Counted from the stretch's first letter, positions 17,306-30,474 are shown. The stretch: DNA of 48,970 nucleotides from Paramagnetospirillum marisnigri (GCF_001650715.1 NZ_LWQT01000051.1:1-48970); one strand, 5' to 3'. Numbers and translations: made by a program. Notes: generated by a model not told the origin, from the sequence alone.

Positions 17306-18379
17306 TCAGGGTTCCAGGCCGGGGGGAACGGGCAGAAATGGACCGGCCAGGGCCAGCACCTGGAACAGGGTGCCCATTTCGGCGGGATCGATCAAGCGCC
17401 GTGCGCGACCGGCCAAATCGGCAGCCTGGGCCGGATTCGCGCCCTGCGTCAACATGGAAAGGCGCTCCTCAATCCCCAGGCGGAGCAGCCAACGCCCCTG
17501 GGACACCGGCCCGTGGACCTTGGCGCCAACGGACCCGGCCGCCTCGGCCAGGGCCTGGAAGTCCACATGGGCGGTCAGGTCCACCTGCCCCGGATCGGCC
17601 AGGGCGGAGTGATAGCGATGCCCCTTGACCGCTTGCAGCGTGTCAGCGGTACCGCTGGTGGCAGAGCCGTAATCAATGATCAAGGCCGCCCCCCCCTGCC
17701 CCAGCAGCCGACGCCCCATGGCGGCGGCCAGATCGCGCCCGGCATCATTGATCTCGGCGATGGAACCATCGGGCGCTGCCAGCACCGAAGGCGCCAGGGC
17801 GGGCGCCTCGACCGCCTCGCCCAGGGTGAAGGTGAAGCCCCCGGCTGTGTCCAGTCCCACCATCCGCTCGAACCAGCGCCCGCCCCGCTTTTCCAACTGG
17901 CGGATGGGCAGGGCGTCGAACAGTTCGTTGGCCACCAGCAGCAGTGGCCCCTCGGGCAGTTGTTCGAAACGCTCGGCCCATTGGACCTTTTCCCGTTCCA
18001 GGGTCTGGGCCTGCCGGTTGCGCAGGGCGGGGCTGGTCTCCACCAGCCAGGGCTCCAGCGCCGCGAAGAAGGGCGGCAAGGTGCGGGCGGCACGCAGCAG
18101 ATCGGCCATCAATGTGCCGCGTCCCGGCCCGATCTCGGCCAGCACCACCCGGGAGGGCATGCCCATGCTCTGCCAGACCACGGCGCACCACAGCCCGATC
18201 AACTCGCCGAAGATCTGGCAGATTTCCGGCGCGGTGGTGAAATCACCACCGCTACCGAAAGGATCGCGATGCATGTAATAGCCGAACTCGGGATGGCCCA
18301 GCGCCTCGGCCATGAACTCCGACACCGGGATCGGCCCCCGCTCCCGGATACGCCCGGCCAGCAGATCCGACAGGCTCAT
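17306..18379 (-). CDS. midA: MidA/NDUFAF7-family SAM methyltransferase
   Basis: 357 residues. The mitochondrial homologue NDUFAF7/MidA methylates an arginine of complex I subunit NDUFS2 during assembly. The family signature FGYYMHRDPFGSGGDFTTAPEI (near residue 35) and the SAM motif VLAEIGPGRGTLMADLLR (near 90) are clear. ATG 18379 overlaps the lgt stop (ATGA), giving coupling; an earlier in-frame ATG at 18409 lies in lgt. An NDUFA9-like gene lies 3 kb away, consistent with complex I biogenesis. Confidence 0.88.
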   Translation of the reverse strand: MSLSDLLAGRIRERGPIPVSEFMAEALGHPEFGYYMHRDPFGSGGDFTTAPEICQIFGELIGLWCAVVWQSMGMPSRVVLAEIGPGRGTLMADLLRAARTLPPFFAALEPWLVETSPALRNRQAQTLEREKVQWAERFEQLPEGPLLLVANELFDALPIRQLEKRGGRWFERMVGLDTAGGFTFTLGEAVEAPALAPSVLAAPDGSIAEINDAGRDLAAAMGRRLLGQGGAALIIDYGSATSGTADTLQAVKGHRYHSALADPGQVDLTAHVDFQALAEAAGSVGAKVHGPVSQGRWLLRLGIEERLSMLTQGANPAQAADLAGRARRLIDPAEMGTLFQVLALAGPFLPVPPGLEP

Positions 18380-19191
18380 CCGGCCGACCGGGGCTGGTGC
18401 GTCCTCCATGCCCAGGCCAGCAGGGCCAGACCCACCAGGACCTGGGGCATGGACAGCAGTTGGCCCATGGTGGCGCCGCCCCACAGGAAGCCCAGATGGG
18501 CGTCGGGCTGGCGGAAGAACTCGCAGATGATCCGCGCGATGCCGTATCCGGCCAGGAACACCCCGGACAGGGCGCCGAAGCGATGGCGGATGGAGGTGAA
18601 GCGCCACAACAGCATCATGACAATGAACAGGACGGCGCCTTCCAACCCGGCCTCATAGAGCTGGCTGGGGTGGCGGGGCAGCGGGCCGCCATGGGGGAAC
18701 ACCATGGCCAGGGCGGCGTCGGGGGCGATGCGGCCAAACAGCTCGCCATTGATGAAATTGGCGATGCGGCCGAAGAACAGGCCGATGGGCACCACGCAGC
18801 AGATGACGTCGCCCACCTGGAACAGGTTGCGGCCCCGCAGCTTGGAAAAGGCGATGATGGCGGCGATGACGCCCAGGGCGCCGCCGTGGAACGACATGCC
18901 GCCCTGCCAGATCATGGGGATTTCCAGCGGATTGGCCAGGTAGTACATGGGCTTGTAGAAGATGACATAGCCCAGCCGCCCGCCCAGCACCACGCCCAGT
19001 GTGGCCCAGACCAGGAAGTCGTCCACCTGTTCCTGGCTCATGGCCTCGGGCGGGCGCGACACCAGGAACTTGACGATGCGCCAGCCCAGCATCAGGCCGG
19101 TGATATAGGCCAGGGCGTACCAGCGGATGCCGAACGGCCCGAGCTGGATGGCGATGGGATCGATTTGGGGAAAGGCGAGGGCGAGGGTCAT
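18376..19191 (-). CDS. lgt: Prolipoprotein diacylglyceryl transferase
   Basis: 271 residues, polytopic. Lgt adds diacylglycerol from phosphatidylglycerol to the lipobox cysteine of prolipoproteins in the inner membrane. The signature GRIANFINGELFGR is present, as are the conserved region RWYALAYITGL and the HPSQLYEA motif. It overlaps hldD by one base (TGATG) and midA by four. Confidence 0.95.
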   Translation of the reverse strand: MTLALAFPQIDPIAIQLGPFGIRWYALAYITGLMLGWRIVKFLVSRPPEAMSQEQVDDFLVWATLGVVLGGRLGYVIFYKPMYYLANPLEIPMIWQGGMSFHGGALGVIAAIIAFSKLRGRNLFQVGDVICCVVPIGLFFGRIANFINGELFGRIAPDAALAMVFPHGGPLPRHPSQLYEAGLEGAVLFIVMMLLWRFTSIRHRFGALSGVFLAGYGIARIICEFFRQPDAHLGFLWGGATMGQLLSMPQVLVGLALLAWAWRTHQPRSAG

Positions 19192-20177
19192 CAGCGGTAC
19201 GGATCGGCGGCGGCGAGGAACTGCTTCACATAGGTCTCCACCCCTTCCTCCAGGGTGGTGAAGGGCTTGGAATAGCCCGCCTGGCGCAGCCGGTCCATCC
19301 TGGCCTGGGTGAAGTACTGGTACTTGTCGCGAATCTCGATGGGGGTGTCGCGGAACTTGATCTGCGGCTCGCGCCCCACCGCCTGATACACCGCCGAGGC
19401 GAGGTCAAGGAAGGACCGCGCCTGACCGGTGCCGACATTGTAGACGCCGCTGACATTGGGATGGTCCAGCAGCCACATCACCACATCGACCACGTCGCCG
19501 ACCCAGATGAAGTCGCGCAACTGCCCGCCATCGGGGTATTTGGGATTGTGCGACTTGAAGAGCTGATAGGCGGCGCCCTCGACGGCATGGGGATGAACCT
19601 GGGCCACCACGCTTTGCTGGCCGCCCTTGTGGTACTCGTTGGGGCCATAGACGTTGAAGAATTTCAGCCCGGCCCATTGCGGCGGCTTGCGCGCCCCCGA
19701 CAACACCTTGCGCGATACCCGGCGGTCGAACAGATGCTTGGACCAGCCATAGGCGTTGAGCGGGTGCAGCCGGGCCAGATGGTCGGCCGACCAGTCGTCG
19801 TCGAAGCCCTGGGCGCCGTCGCCATAGGTGGCCGCCGACGAGGCATAGATGAAGCGCACATTGTGCAGCGCGCACCATTTCCACAGCGCCAGCGACAGCG
19901 AGAAATTGTTGGCCAGGATCTTGTCGGCGTCGGTCTCGGTGGTGGCCGAGATGGCGCCCATATGGATGATGACCTCCATGCGCTTGGCATTGGCGTCCAG
20001 GAACTCGAAAATCTGTTCGGGATGGACGATGTCGGCCAGTTCGCGCTTGGCGATGTTGCGCCACTTGCTGCCGGAGCGCAGGCGGTCGCACGCCACCAGC
20101 TTGCCCGCGCCGCGCTCTTCCAAGGCGGCCAGGATGTTGGACCCGATGAAGCCGGCGCCGCCGGTGACGAGGATCAT
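19191..20177 (-). CDS. hldD: ADP-L-glycero-D-manno-heptose 6-epimerase
   Basis: 328 residues, an extended SDR. It epimerises ADP-D-glycero- to ADP-L-glycero-D-manno-heptose for the LPS inner core. The NADP-binding motif GGAGFIGSN is at residues 6-14, and the catalytic Tyr/Lys pair lies in YGWSKHLFD. GGAG lies 8 nt before the ATG. First gene of a compact operon of cell-envelope and complex I-related genes. Confidence 0.93.
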   Translation of the reverse strand: MILVTGGAGFIGSNILAALEERGAGKLVACDRLRSGSKWRNIAKRELADIVHPEQIFEFLDANAKRMEVIIHMGAISATTETDADKILANNFSLSLALWKWCALHNVRFIYASSAATYGDGAQGFDDDWSADHLARLHPLNAYGWSKHLFDRRVSRKVLSGARKPPQWAGLKFFNVYGPNEYHKGGQQSVVAQVHPHAVEGAAYQLFKSHNPKYPDGGQLRDFIWVGDVVDVVMWLLDHPNVSGVYNVGTGQARSFLDLASAVYQAVGREPQIKFRDTPIEIRDKYQYFTQARMDRLRQAGYSKPFTTLEEGVETYVKQFLAAADPYR

Positions 20178-20370
20178 CGCATGCTCCGCAAAAAGAAAAC
20201 CGCCACGGTTATAGGCCGGGACGCGCGGCCCGGCAAGCGAAGGGAGGTGACAATACGGAGCGCGGGCGCCCTCGCTGCGAGGAGCGGAGCGACTGGGCCG
20301 TTGAGGCCCCGCGCTCGTGCGCGCGAAAGCCCCGCGAATGGAGTGAGCGCCCGGCGACTGAGGGACAATC

Positions 20371-20982
20371 TCAGTGCGAGAAGATGTCTTCCTCGGGCCA
20401 GCCCGCCAGATCCAGCTCGGCGCGGTCGGGCAGGAAGCGGAAGCAGGCCTCGGCCAGCTCGCGGCGGCCTTCGCGGTCCAGCAGGATCTCGAAGCGGGCC
20501 TTCAACTGGTGCAGATACAGCACGTCCGAGGCGGCATAGGCCAGTTGGTCCTCGGTCAGGCTGGGTGCCCCCCAGTCGGAGCTCTGCTGCACCTTGGACA
20601 GGTCGATGCCGAGGAATTCCTTCACCAGGGTCTTCAGGCTGTGGCTCTCGGTATTGGTGCGGGTCAGCCGCGAGGCGATCTTGGTGCAGAAGACGGGATC
20701 GATGCGCACGCCGAAATGATGGCGCAGCTTGGCCACGTCGAAGCGGGCGAAATGGAACAGCTTGACCACCTTGGGGTCGGCCAGCATGCGCACCAGATTG
20801 GGCGAATTCCATTCCGGCTTGGGATAGTGCACCACATGGGCATCGCCGTCCCCGGCCGACAGTTGGACGACGCAGAGGCGGTCGCGATGGAGATTGAGAC
20901 CCATGGTCTCGGAATCGATGGCCACCACCGGACCGAGGTCCAGACCGGCGGGAAGATCGTTGAGATGATAATGGACGGTCAC
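20371..20982 (-). CDS. rnd: Short RNase D-family 3'-5' exonuclease
   Basis: 203 residues comprising only the DEDDy exonuclease domain: IDSETMG (Exo I), FARFDVAKL (Exo II) and YAASDVLYL (Exo III). Canonical RNase D is about 375 residues with HRDC domains, which are absent here, as in many alphaproteobacterial short forms. It would trim tRNA/RNA 3' ends. The start is GTG 20982 with AGGAG 6 nt upstream. The longer in-frame ORF reads through the tRNA-Leu gene and is not protein. Confidence 0.87.
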   Translation of the reverse strand: MTVHYHLNDLPAGLDLGPVVAIDSETMGLNLHRDRLCVVQLSAGDGDAHVVHYPKPEWNSPNLVRMLADPKVVKLFHFARFDVAKLRHHFGVRIDPVFCTKIASRLTRTNTESHSLKTLVKEFLGIDLSKVQQSSDWGAPSLTEDQLAYAASDVLYLHQLKARFEILLDREGRRELAEACFRFLPDRAELDLAGWPEEDIFSH

Positions 20983-21086
20983 GATCTTCTCCTGAATCCA
21001 AGCCCCGGCGGGCCGATACCCTTGCCACGGATGGTTTTCTAGCGGGTTCCGGCACGCCTTGCCAAGCCTATAAGCCGCCCGGCGAA

Positions 21087-21119
21087 AAAGAAAAGCCCCC
21101 GCTGATCGGCGGGGGCTTT
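21087..21119 (-). terminator. Terminator of tRNA-Leu
   Basis: An 11-bp stem AAAGCCCCCGC/GCGGGGGCTTT with a 6-base loop is followed on the minus strand by TTTTCTTTTT. It begins 4 nt past the tRNA CCA end. Confidence 0.88.
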
Positions 21120-21123
21120 GCTT

Positions 21124-21210
21124 TGGTGCCCAGGAGAAGACTCGAACTTCCACGACATCGCTGCCACACGGACCTGAACCGTGCGCGTCTACCAATTCCG
21201 CCACCTGGGC
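21124..21210 (-). tRNA. tRNA-Leu (anticodon CAG)
   Basis: An 87-nt class II tRNA with encoded CCA. The acceptor stem is GCCCAGG/CCTGGGC. The anticodon stem CACGG/CCGTG encloses TTCAGGT, giving anticodon CAG. A long variable arm and the T-arm GTTCGAGTC are present. It reads CUG leucine codons, which are heavily used in this GC-rich genome. Confidence 0.96.
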
Positions 21211-21248
21211 AGGTAGCTCACGAACGGCCTCGCCGTCCGAGGCGCGAA

Positions 21249-21277
21249 GAAATATGCGAGGCGGCCGGTGCTGTCAA
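21249..21277 (-). promoter_or_regulatory. tRNA-Leu promoter
   Basis: On the minus strand the consensus TTGACA (plus 21272-21277), a 17-bp spacer and TATTTC (21249-21254) lie about 38 nt before the tRNA 5' end. Confidence 0.7.
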
Positions 21278-21418
21278 CGGTCTTTTCTCACCCTTTTTCT
21301 TTTTTGCCGATGCGGCCCCCCGCCGCTGCGGTCTTTACACCCTTCGGAATTATGGGATAGCTTCCCACCCGAATGTGGGGGACGGTCGCGCCCGTCCCAT
21401 TGACGAGGAGGGTTGGCG

Positions 21419-22426
21419 ATGGCTCGGCGTCTGGTCACGGTGTTCGGTGCTTCGGGATTCATCGGCAGGACGCTGGTGCGTCGTCTCGCCCAGCAGGGCT
21501 GGGTGGTGCGCGCCGCGGTGCGCGACCCCATCGCCGCCGAGTTCTTGAAGCCCATGGGCGATGTGGGTCAGGTGACCCCGCTGCGGGCCGATATCAGCGA
21601 TGCCAAGGCGGTCGCCGCCGCCGTCAGCGGTGCCGACGCGGTGGTCAATCTGGTGGGCGTGCTTTACGAGAGTGGGCGGCGGACCTTCGACGCCGTCCAT
21701 GTCAAGGGTGCCGCCACCGTCGCCGCCGCCGCCAAAGCCGCCGGGGTGCCCAGCCTGATCCATATGTCGGCCCTGGGCGCCGACAAGAATTCCGAATCCA
21801 CCTATGCCCGGAGCAAGGCGGCGGGCGAGGAAGCGGTGCTGGCCGCCTTCCCCGGCGCCACCATCTTCCGCCCGTCGGTGGTGTTCGGCCCCGATGACGA
21901 CTTCTTCAACCGCTTCGGCAAGATGGCCATGGTGTCGCCGGTGCTGCCGGTCTTCACCGCCGACGGCTTCAAGCCGGTCTGCACCGAAGAGGGCTGCTCC
22001 ATCGACCTGTTCGGCTCGGGCGGCCCCATTTTCCAGCCGGTCTATGTGGGCGACGTGGCCTGCGCCATGATCAATGTGCTGAACGATGCCCGTCTGGCGG
22101 GCAAGGTCTACGAATTGGGCGGGCCTCGCCGCTACAGCATGAAGGAAGTGATGGAACTGGTGGTCTCGACCACCGGCCGCCCCGCCCGTCTGGTGCCGGT
22201 GCCTTTCGGTCTCGGCATGTTCCAGGCCACCTTCCTGCAACTGCTGCCCAAGCCGCTGCTGACCAAGGATCAGGTCAGGCTGATGAAGGTGGATAACGTG
22301 GCGCGCGGCGGCAAGCCGGGTCTGGCCGAACTGGGCATCACCCCCACCGCCGCCGAAACCATCCTGCCGACCTATATGAAGCGCTACGGCAAGGCCCGCC
22401 CGGCCGGAGCCGACGAGGCCGCCTAG
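21419..22426 (+). CDS. NDUFA9-like complex I accessory protein (atypical SDR)
   Basis: 335 residues. It is an atypical short-chain dehydrogenase with NAD(P)-binding GASGFIGRTLV at residues 9-19. It matches the alphaproteobacterial homologues of the mitochondrial complex I subunit NDUFA9 (ESTYARSKAAGE, FGPDDDFFNRF, YVGDVACA). These bind NADPH and stabilise complex I rather than catalyse turnover. ATG 21419 is preferred over TTG 21413 since GAGGAGG lies 6 nt before the ATG. Convergent with the UppP-like gene. Confidence 0.85.
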   Translation: MARRLVTVFGASGFIGRTLVRRLAQQGWVVRAAVRDPIAAEFLKPMGDVGQVTPLRADISDAKAVAAAVSGADAVVNLVGVLYESGRRTFDAVHVKGAATVAAAAKAAGVPSLIHMSALGADKNSESTYARSKAAGEEAVLAAFPGATIFRPSVVFGPDDDFFNRFGKMAMVSPVLPVFTADGFKPVCTEEGCSIDLFGSGGPIFQPVYVGDVACAMINVLNDARLAGKVYELGGPRRYSMKEVMELVVSTTGRPARLVPVPFGLGMFQATFLQLLPKPLLTKDQVRLMKVDNVARGGKPGLAELGITPTAAETILPTYMKRYGKARPAGADEAA

Positions 22427-22436
22427 GGTCTCTGGG

Positions 22437-22456
22437 GGCCGCCTTAACGGGCGGCC
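22437..22456. terminator. Bidirectional hairpin between convergent genes
   Basis: GGCCGCC and GGCGGCC form a 7-bp GC stem with a 6-base loop between two converging stop codons. There is no T-tract on either side, so termination is plausible but unproven. Confidence 0.4.
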
Positions 22457-22460
22457 TCCC

Positions 22461-23264
22461 CTACCACCCGTTCCAGAGAATCAGGGCCAGGGCGACGGCA
22501 CCAAGGACGATTCGCGCCAGCGCGAAGGGCGCGAAGCTGCGCCGATTGACCCAGGCCATCATCGCCGCCACCGCCACCAGGGCGGAGCCGCCCGCCGCCG
22601 CCGCCGCCAGGGCCAGATCACTGGACAGCACCAGATCGGCCCGTTGCGCCAGCCCCCAGAAGGTGCGCCCGGCATGGCCGATGATCAGCGGCATGGCCAA
22701 CAGAAGAGAGAAACGGGCCGCCGACTGGCGCTCCCAGCCCAGCAGCCGGGCCAGGGTGATGGTGATGCCGGTGCGCGACACTCCCGGCACCAGGGCCAGG
22801 ACCTGCATGGCGCCCAGCACCAGCGAGCCGACGAAGGTCATGTGCTCGATGCGGCGGACGGTCACGCCCAGCCGGTCCGCCACCAGCAGAAAGATCCCCC
22901 CGGCCAGCACCAGCCCCGCCGCCAATGCCGGGCTGACCAGACCGGCCACCCGATCCAGCAGGAACCATCCCGCCGCCGCCGCCGGGATGGTGCCGAGCGC
23001 GAGATGAAGAAGCAGACGCGACCCGGCATCGGGCTTGCCCTTGCCCAGCCGCCACAAGCCCGCGCCCATGGCGCCGACATCGCGCCAGAAATACAGCATC
23101 AAGGCCACCAGGATGCCCAGATGGGCGGCGACGGACAGGGCGGCGCGCCCCTCGATACTCCCCGCCAGACGGGGAAGCGCGGCCAGCAGGCCCGATGCCC
23201 CCAGCGGCAAAGCCTCCCCCAACCCCTGAATCAGGGCCACCAACAGGACGTCGAGCAAGGTCAA
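22461..23264 (-). CDS. Divergent UppP/BacA-family membrane protein
   Basis: 267 residues, polytopic, of the undecaprenyl-diphosphatase (BacA/UppP) family. The second signature PGVSRTGITI is intact. The first is degenerate: E. coli reads EGLTEFLPVSSTGH, while this protein reads QGLGEALPLGASGL. The equivalents of E17, S26, S27 and H30 are therefore Q, G, A and L, with only the second Glu kept. UppP normally recycles the wall carrier lipid. With these losses the phosphatase function is doubtful, and a transport or other lipid role is possible. Confidence 0.75.
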   Translation of the reverse strand: MTLLDVLLVALIQGLGEALPLGASGLLAALPRLAGSIEGRAALSVAAHLGILVALMLYFWRDVGAMGAGLWRLGKGKPDAGSRLLLHLALGTIPAAAAGWFLLDRVAGLVSPALAAGLVLAGGIFLLVADRLGVTVRRIEHMTFVGSLVLGAMQVLALVPGVSRTGITITLARLLGWERQSAARFSLLLAMPLIIGHAGRTFWGLAQRADLVLSSDLALAAAAAGGSALVAVAAMMAWVNRRSFAPFALARIVLGAVALALILWNGW

Positions 23265-23453
23265 GGCGTTCCCCCCGCATATGCCGCGCCCCGTTTATAT
23301 CACCGAGCGTTCACCAACAGGAAGGCCCCCTTAATAGTCCCAATTCGGACCTATTGCACCCAAAATACCCTTACGGATTCCCTGACATTCGACAGCGCCA
23401 GTGGCTTCATTGTTTTTTACGGCAGCATTGATGACATAAATTGGCGATTCACG

Positions 23454-23482
23454 TTGAAATGGCTGGTGGATTGACGTAAATT
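23454..23482 (+). promoter_or_regulatory. gltD promoter
   Basis: TTGAAA (23454-23459), a 17-bp spacer and TAAATT (23477-23482) resemble sigma-70 -35 and -10 boxes. The site lies in an AT-richer 245-bp intergenic region, about 28 bp before the gltD start. Confidence 0.55.
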
Positions 23483-23510
23483 CCCCGCGTTTCGGCCAGA
23501 GGATTCCGCC

Positions 23511-24923
23511 ATGACCCGCAAGATGCTGCAGTTCACCCACATCCATCAGCGCCAGCCCGACAAGCGCGGCGCGGCCGAGCGGCGCGGCGATTTCGGCGAG
23601 ATCAGCAAATCCTTCGCGCCGCCCCAGGCGGGCGAGCAGTCGTCGCGCTGCGAGCAATGCGGCATTCCCTTCTGCTCCCTCCATTGCCCCCTGGGCAACA
23701 ACATCCCCGACTGGCTGATGCTGGTGGCGCAGGGACGGATGGAGGAGGCTTATGCGGTATCGTCCGCCACCAACACCTTCCCCGAGATCTGCGGCCGCAT
23801 CTGTCCCCAGGACCGGCTGTGCGAGGGCTCTTGCGTGCTGGAGCAGTCCACCCACGGCAATGTCACCATCGGCGCGGTGGAAAAGCACATCACCGAGCAC
23901 GCCTTCGCCGAGGGCTGGGTCAAGCCGCTGCTGCCCGGCGCCGATCTCGGCCGCTCGGTGGGCATCATCGGCGGCGGCCCCGCCGGACTGGCGGCGGCGG
24001 ACAGCCTGCGCCGCAAGGGGTACGCCGTCACCGTCTATGACCGCCACGACCGCATGGGCGGGCTGCTGATCTATGGCATTCCCGGCTTCAAGCTGGAGAA
24101 GGAGGTGGTGGAACGCCGCGTCCGCCTACTGGCCGAGGCTGGCGTGACCTTCGTCACCGGCTGCGAGATCGGCACGACCATCAGCTTCGCCGAACTGCGG
24201 GGCAAGCATGACGCGGTGCTGATCGCCACTGGCGTCTACAAGGCCAAGCCGCTGGGCATTCCTGGCGCCGACCGCCCCCATGTCCACGCCGCCCTGGACT
24301 ATCTCATCACCCAGAACCGCCGGGGCCTGGGCGACAGCGCCGTGGCGCCGGAGCTGGACGCCAAGGGCAAGTCGGTGGTGGTGATCGGCGGCGGCGACAC
24401 CGCCATGGACTGCGTCCGCACCGCCATCCGCCAGGGCGCCAAGTCGGTGAAGTGCCTCTATCGCCGCGACCGCGCCAATATGCCGGGCTCCAAGCGCGAG
24501 GTCGCCCATGCCGAGGAGGAAGGCGTCGACTTCGTCTGGATGGCGGCGCCCGATTCCGTCACCGCCGAGGGCGTCAAGGCCAATCGCATGCATCTGGGCA
24601 TGCCCGACGCCTCGGGCCGCCAGAGCCCGGTGGTGATCGAGGGGTCCAGCTTCACCCTGCCCGCCGACATGGTGATCGCGGCGCTGGGCTTCGACCCCGA
24701 GGACGTGCCCGCCCTGTTCGGCGCCCCCGACCTCAAGGTCAGCAAATGGGGCACCGTCGAGGTCAACGACGCGCTGATGACCAGCCTGGACGGCGTCTTC
24801 GCCGCGGGCGACATCCAGCGCGGCGCCTCGCTGGTGGTCTGGGCCATCAAGGACGGCCGCGACGCCGCCGACGCCATCCACCGCTATGTCAGCGCCAAGA
24901 CCGCACGGCAGGCCGCCGAGTAG
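23511..24923 (+). CDS. gltD: Glutamate synthase small subunit (NADPH, FAD, Fe-S)
   Basis: 470 residues. GltD oxidises NADPH through FAD and passes electrons to GltB through Fe-S clusters. The N-terminal Cys-rich region has CEQCGIPFC and HCPLGN, then CGRICPQDRLCEGSC. The FAD-binding GGGPAGLAAADSLRRKG and the NADP-binding VIGGGDTAMDCVR follow, and a late ATG-like FAAGDIQRGASLV closes the FAD fold. AGAGGA lies 7 nt before the ATG. It precedes gltB with a 105-bp gap that holds a dispersed repeat. Confidence 0.95.
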   Translation: MTRKMLQFTHIHQRQPDKRGAAERRGDFGEISKSFAPPQAGEQSSRCEQCGIPFCSLHCPLGNNIPDWLMLVAQGRMEEAYAVSSATNTFPEICGRICPQDRLCEGSCVLEQSTHGNVTIGAVEKHITEHAFAEGWVKPLLPGADLGRSVGIIGGGPAGLAAADSLRRKGYAVTVYDRHDRMGGLLIYGIPGFKLEKEVVERRVRLLAEAGVTFVTGCEIGTTISFAELRGKHDAVLIATGVYKAKPLGIPGADRPHVHAALDYLITQNRRGLGDSAVAPELDAKGKSVVVIGGGDTAMDCVRTAIRQGAKSVKCLYRRDRANMPGSKREVAHAEEEGVDFVWMAAPDSVTAEGVKANRMHLGMPDASGRQSPVVIEGSSFTLPADMVIAALGFDPEDVPALFGAPDLKVSKWGTVEVNDALMTSLDGVFAAGDIQRGASLVVWAIKDGRDAADAIHRYVSAKTARQAAE

Positions 24924-24943
24924 ACGGGCACCAATATTCAATC

Positions 24944-25001
24944 GTCATGGCCGGACTTGATCCGGCCATCCATGGCCCCCCGGATCAAGTCCGGGGGTGA
25001 C
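24944..25001 (+). repeat. Dispersed palindromic repeat, family B, copy 1
   Basis: 58 bp, GTCATGGCC to GGGGGTGAC, containing two adjacent hairpins (CCGGACTTGATCCGG and CCCCCGGATCAAGTCCGGGGG shapes). It is nearly identical and equal in length to 43320-43377. It separates gltD and gltB. Confidence 0.85.
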
Positions 25002-25028
25002 ATGAAGAGAAAGTCAAAGGAGAGCACC

Positions 25029-29558
<4,530 letters not shown>

Positions 29559-29568
29559 GCCGAACACC

Positions 29569-29602
29569 CCGCCCCGGAGCCGGATTTCCGACCCCGGGGC
29601 GG
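29569..29602. terminator. Hairpin between gltB and hsp20
   Basis: A 9-bp stem CCGCCCCGG/CCGGGGCGG with a 16-base loop lies between two converging genes. Neither strand shows a T-run, so its function as a terminator is uncertain. Confidence 0.4.
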
Positions 29603-29618
29603 AGGCATGATTATCCGA

Positions 29619-30101
29619 TTAGTTGATCGGGATACGCTTCTCGGTGCGATCGCTTTCCGGCTTCTTCTCGACCGTGACGGTCAGCAGCCCATTCTTGAGG
29701 CTGGCCGAGACCTTGTCCGGGTCGATGTCGGAGCCGAGTTGGACGCTACGCTGGAACTGCCCATACCACCTTTCGGTATGGCTGGGGCTCCCGGCCTCGG
29801 ACTTCTTCTCGCCGCGAACGGTCAACACGCCGTCGCGCAGGGTGACATCCACTTCCTTCTCTTCCATGCCGGGCAATTCGACGGAGACCTTCACCCCGTC
29901 GGCCTTGTCCTCCACCTCCATCTTCGGCCAACCGCCGCCCCAGCCGAACCGGCTGGTGGGCAGGTCGGCGCCATGGAAAAAGTCGTCGAACAGCCGGTTC
30001 ATCTCGCGGTGAAGCGCGAGGAACGGGCTGCCATCGTCCATCGGCCGCTCGGCCGCCAAATTCTTGGAGCGATTCCACGGCATCAGGCTTTTCACGTCCA
30101 T
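29619..30101 (-). CDS. Hsp20/alpha-crystallin small heat shock protein
   Basis: 160 residues. An alpha-crystallin domain (about 50-150) shows VELPGMEEKEVDVTLRDGVLTVRGEK in outline, the FQRSVQLGSDIDPDKVSASLKNGLL shape with the A-x-x-x-N-G-L motif, and a C-terminal IPIN tail resembling the I-x-I oligomerisation motif. It would be an ATP-independent holdase. ATG 30101 has GGAGG 6 nt upstream; an ATG two codons earlier abuts that site. No convincing RpoH promoter was found upstream. Confidence 0.9.
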   Translation of the reverse strand: MDVKSLMPWNRSKNLAAERPMDDGSPFLALHREMNRLFDDFFHGADLPTSRFGWGGGWPKMEVEDKADGVKVSVELPGMEEKEVDVTLRDGVLTVRGEKKSEAGSPSHTERWYGQFQRSVQLGSDIDPDKVSASLKNGLLTVTVEKKPESDRTEKRIPIN

Positions 30102-30474
30102 GATCATCCTCCGTCTTTGATGCGCGGTTCACGGCCCTGTGGGGACCGATGAACCCGCCCGTCATCCCAGGGCGATGGCCCGCCCCGCACATGCTGCCGG
30201 TCGCATCGAGGAGGGGTCACTCATGGCGATGGGTGAGCATGGATTCGGAGATTCTGTCCCATAGCCACATCCCCTGCGAGCAACATGGTTACGAGGACTG
30301 ACGGCCTCGCCGTCGTCTCAAGCCAGCCCGCATGGCGGCGCTGGCACGAAATAAGATGGTGCGGTTCCGAAAGCCGTCAAGCGCCCTCCAGGCCCGACAC
30401 ATCCATGACAACCCATTGAAATGACAGGCCGCCAGGCGGGACGGGCCCAGGCGGGCCCGTCCGCTCTTCATGGG
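30102..30474. other. Intergenic region without recognised gene
   Basis: It contains the hsp20 upstream region and the 3' flank of the chemoreceptor. A short minus-strand reading frame (60 codons, Arg-rich) shows no family resemblance. Only the hairpin at 30440-30461 stands out. Confidence 0.6.
30440..30461 (-). terminator. Candidate terminator hairpin after the chemoreceptor gene
   Basis: A perfect 9-bp stem GACGGGCCC/GGGCCCGTC with a 4-base loop lies 14 bp past the MCP stop. No T-tract follows. Confidence 0.45.

Noticed and set aside
20983-21204. N-terminal extension of the RNase D reading frame
   Set aside because: It is the translation of tRNA-Leu and its terminator. The GTG at 20982 has a good ribosome-binding site and starts the conserved domain.
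24957-25028. Longer N-terminus for GltB
   Set aside because: It reads through dispersed repeat family B. ATG 25029 has a good ribosome-binding site and gives a normal-length propeptide.
30102-30200. RpoH-type promoter for hsp20
   Set aside because: No CTTG and CCCCAT pair with suitable spacing could be found.
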